From contig NZ_JAGGKD010000003.1 of NCBI RefSeq assembly GCF_017873415.1, positions 1 to 64,000 of the forward strand: a stretch of 64,000 bases of DNA. The letters run 5' to 3'. Shown piece by piece: positions 62,411 to 64,000 of the stretch (its first letter is position 1; each line of letters opens with the position of its first letter). The position numbers and the translations under genes are program-made. Under the pieces are notes generated by a model that ran no database searches, had not been told where the DNA came from, and worked only from the letters and a program-made list of their open reading frames with translations. Origin of the DNA: Methanolobus bombayensis (lineage in GTDB: Archaea; Halobacteriota; Methanosarcinia; Methanosarcinales; Methanosarcinaceae).

Positions 62411-64000
62411 ATGAAAAGACTTACTATCAGCATGTCCGATGAACTTTTTGACAAATTGAATGCTATTGAGAACAAGAGCCTGTTCATCAGAAAGCTAGTA
62501 GAAAGAGAACTTGATGCAATGGAAAGTTCAACTACTGAAGAAGCCATTCCATGGAGCGAGAGTTTCGGCATCCTCAAAAATGACGTAAATATCATTTTTG
62601 GCAGACTTGAAGAAATGGAAAATAAACTGGCAAAACTAAAGGATCAGCATGAAGAACTCTCACCTATTCAGGAATCAGCCAATATGCAGCAATCCTTTGA
62701 AGAAGATCATCAAGAACCTACCACACCCATAAACACAGAAAATGAACCCGTAGCAACCACAGCAGATGCTTCTGTGGAAGAAGTAAATGTTGCAGAGACA
62801 AGAGAAGAAAAAACTGCTGCGATGGATGAAGCCATCGGTGCTTTGAATGATATTGGAACTGAAAACAATAACGTATTTTCAGATTCATTGATCACCCCTA
62901 AAGCCAGCGTTGAAGCAAATATCCCATCGAATGAAGAAAGTGAAATAAAAACTAATCCTTCGGTTGAACCTTCAATTCAAGAACAAATTCTGTCCCCGGA
63001 AACAGCCCCCTATGCACCAGCTATTGAAAATACAGTACCAACAGGCATAGATATTCATAAACCACCCGAACAAGTTATGCCTGAAAATAAGCCGCAAATT
63101 CCTGAAAATGGACAAGAACCAGAATTGAGTGTTCCTATGCCAGAGATGGAAAAAAATTCTAATACCGAACCTCCAGAAGATCCAGCCCATGAACACAAAC
63201 TCTCAGAACTGGTCATGGAAAAGATTAACAAAACTGATGGAGAGGATCAGAATGACATTGCAGAAAACGAAATTCAACTTACTTCTTCAGAACAAACCGG
63301 ACATCTTTCACCTGAGGAGAAGAACGCACAACCGGAATTCAAGATGCCGGACCTAAAACCACCGGAAATGGAAAATGAACAAACGGGTTTCCAGATACCG
63401 GACCTAAAACCACCGGAAATGGAAAGTGAGCAAAGTGGATTCCAGATGCCGGACCTAAAACCACCGGAAATGGAAAGTGAGCAAAGTGGATTCCAGATGC
63501 CGGACCTAAAACCACCGGAAATGGAAAATGAACAAACGGGTTTCCAGATACCGGACCTAAAACCTCCGGAAATGGAAAATGGAACAGGTGGGTTTGTAAT
63601 ACCAGAATTTGAAGAAACATCCAATTCCGAAAAGAAAGCAGAAAAACCGGATTTTGCAATTCCAGATTTGAATGTACCTGATACCCCCAGCCCCAATGAA
63701 CAGGATCAAGTACCCCCATTTATGGCTTCTGGGACAGAAGCACCTGATTTACAGAATGAAACTCCTCAAATGCCATCAGCGGAAACACCAACTTCTCCGG
63801 TGCAGAATAGTGATTCAAAACCAGATAAACTTGAGACTAATATCCTTATGTACATGCCACGTGGAGCAAAGGTGAAAAAGGAAATCATCAAAAGCCTTGT
63901 ATCACGACAGTTCAGCCAGGATGATATTGAAAAGAAGATACAGGAACTTGTAGTAAGAGAAATACTTGTATTAAAGCAGGAAAATGGAGTTGAACAACTC
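62411..64000 (+). CDS. Ribbon-helix-helix protein with long repeat linker (3' end outside the window)
   Basis: Open from ATG 62411 (AAAGGAG upstream) for 530 codons to the window edge with no stop, so partial at the 3' end. Residues 1-40 form a CopG-type ribbon-helix-helix (MKRLTISMSDELFDKL, then SLFIRKLVERELD). A helical segment follows (about 55-80), then about 390 residues of Glu/Pro-rich disordered linker with five 17-residue repeats of PDLKPPEMENEQTGFQ type (63344-63598), and near the end a structured part (YMPRGAKVKKEIIKSLVSRQ, DIEKKIQELVVREILVL) that looks like a winged helix. Two DNA-binding ends joined by a long linker is unusual. No stop codons or frameshifts are seen. Function unknown. 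Confidence 0.85.
   Translation, partial: MKRLTISMSDELFDKLNAIENKSLFIRKLVERELDAMESSTTEEAIPWSESFGILKNDVNIIFGRLEEMENKLAKLKDQHEELSPIQESANMQQSFEEDHQEPTTPINTENEPVATTADASVEEVNVAETREEKTAAMDEAIGALNDIGTENNNVFSDSLITPKASVEANIPSNEESEIKTNPSVEPSIQEQILSPETAPYAPAIENTVPTGIDIHKPPEQVMPENKPQIPENGQEPELSVPMPEMEKNSNTEPPEDPAHEHKLSELVMEKINKTDGEDQNDIAENEIQLTSSEQTGHLSPEEKNAQPEFKMPDLKPPEMENEQTGFQIPDLKPPEMESEQSGFQMPDLKPPEMESEQSGFQMPDLKPPEMENEQTGFQIPDLKPPEMENGTGGFVIPEFEETSNSEKKAEKPDFAIPDLNVPDTPSPNEQDQVPPFMASGTEAPDLQNETPQMPSAETPTSPVQNSDSKPDKLETNILMYMPRGAKVKKEIIKSLVSRQFSQDDIEKKIQELVVREILVLKQENGVEQL
63344..63598 (+). repeat. Five in-frame 51-bp tandem repeats
   Basis: Units at 63344, 63395, 63446, 63497 and 63548, each 17 codons. 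The order of variants is N-type, S-type, S-type, N-type, then a degenerate last unit (GTGGFV). Units 2-4 are nearly identical at DNA level, which suggests recent slippage or unequal exchange. The repeat is coding and kept in frame. Confidence 0.9.

Noticed and set aside
63344-63598. CRISPR array
   Set aside because: The 51-bp units are adjacent with no unique spacers and are translated in frame as 17-residue repeats.

Overview
The window reads as chromosomal DNA of a methanogenic archaeon of the Methanosarcinaceae (Methanolobus, Methanococcoides or Methanohalophilus-like). This placement is an inference from gene content: methanogenesis marker MtxX, DUF2119, DUF555, DUF357, thermosome, topoisomerase VI, the RFC large subunit, diphthine synthase, a PEF-CTERM surface protein, archaeal Tad-like pilus genes, heme-exporter genes of cytochrome c maturation and many PAS-rich histidine kinases. 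Intergenic DNA is AT-rich. Promoters are archaeal TATA boxes about 25 nt ahead of start codons, often with little or no leader, and internal operon genes carry GGAGG/GGTGAT-type ribosome binding sites.

Layout. 1-7.1 kb: a decayed histidine-kinase gene and two large hybrid kinases (PAS/GAF, kinase core, receiver, HPt). 7.1-7.9 kb: a long AT-rich gap and a two-tRNA unit (Asn, then a CAT-anticodon tRNA). 8.2-9.2 kb: the radical SAM enzyme AmrS. 9.3-15.8 kb: a four-gene type IV pilus operon whose large pilin-like subunit carries PKD and LamG-like adhesive domains. 15.9-20.2 kb: a housekeeping run (PfkB kinase, DUF555, DUF357, HerA, DphB). 20.4-22.1 kb: thermosome. 22.2-22.8 kb: two tandem, nearly identical cassettes, each encoding a 34-residue protein with its own promoter and terminator hairpin. 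22.9-27 kb: DUF2119, S4-domain methyltransferase, BASS transporter, HAD phosphatase, old yellow enzyme. 27-30.4 kb: ccmABC heme exporter with a molybdopterin lipoprotein and a winged-helix protein. 30.5-37.5 kb: small regulators, membrane and exported proteins, an ornithine cyclodeaminase-family enzyme. 37.6-48.8 kb: a second signalling island: a hypothetical gene with a PAS kinase, then an operon of a lone receiver and two transmembrane hybrid kinases with two receivers each. 49.1-54.5 kb: a CinA/NMNAT-like fusion, small hypotheticals, CutA, MscS and a TPR protein. 54.6-61.3 kb: topoisomerase VI, a RAM-domain protein, a GC-rich candidate small RNA in an otherwise gene-poor gap, RFC-L and MtxX. 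61.4-64 kb: a thymidylate-synthase-like protein with a zinc ribbon, and a ribbon-helix-helix protein with a long repeat-rich linker that runs off the window.

How the parts work together. Five intact kinases, six receivers inside hybrid kinases or standing alone and two HPt-like domains occur here, but no response regulator with a recognisable DNA-binding output. Signalling probably ends in protein-protein relays or in regulators encoded elsewhere. One HPt domain has lost its phospho-accepting histidine. The ccm genes fit a methanogen that makes c-type cytochromes. No transposase, integrase or CRISPR array was seen. The most novel-looking items are the tandem 34-residue-protein cassettes, the candidate bistable small RNA near 58.2 kb, the pilus operon with a PKD/LamG pilin, the CinA/NMNAT-like and ThyA/zinc-ribbon fusions, and the ribbon-helix-helix repeat protein with its helically phased upstream sites.
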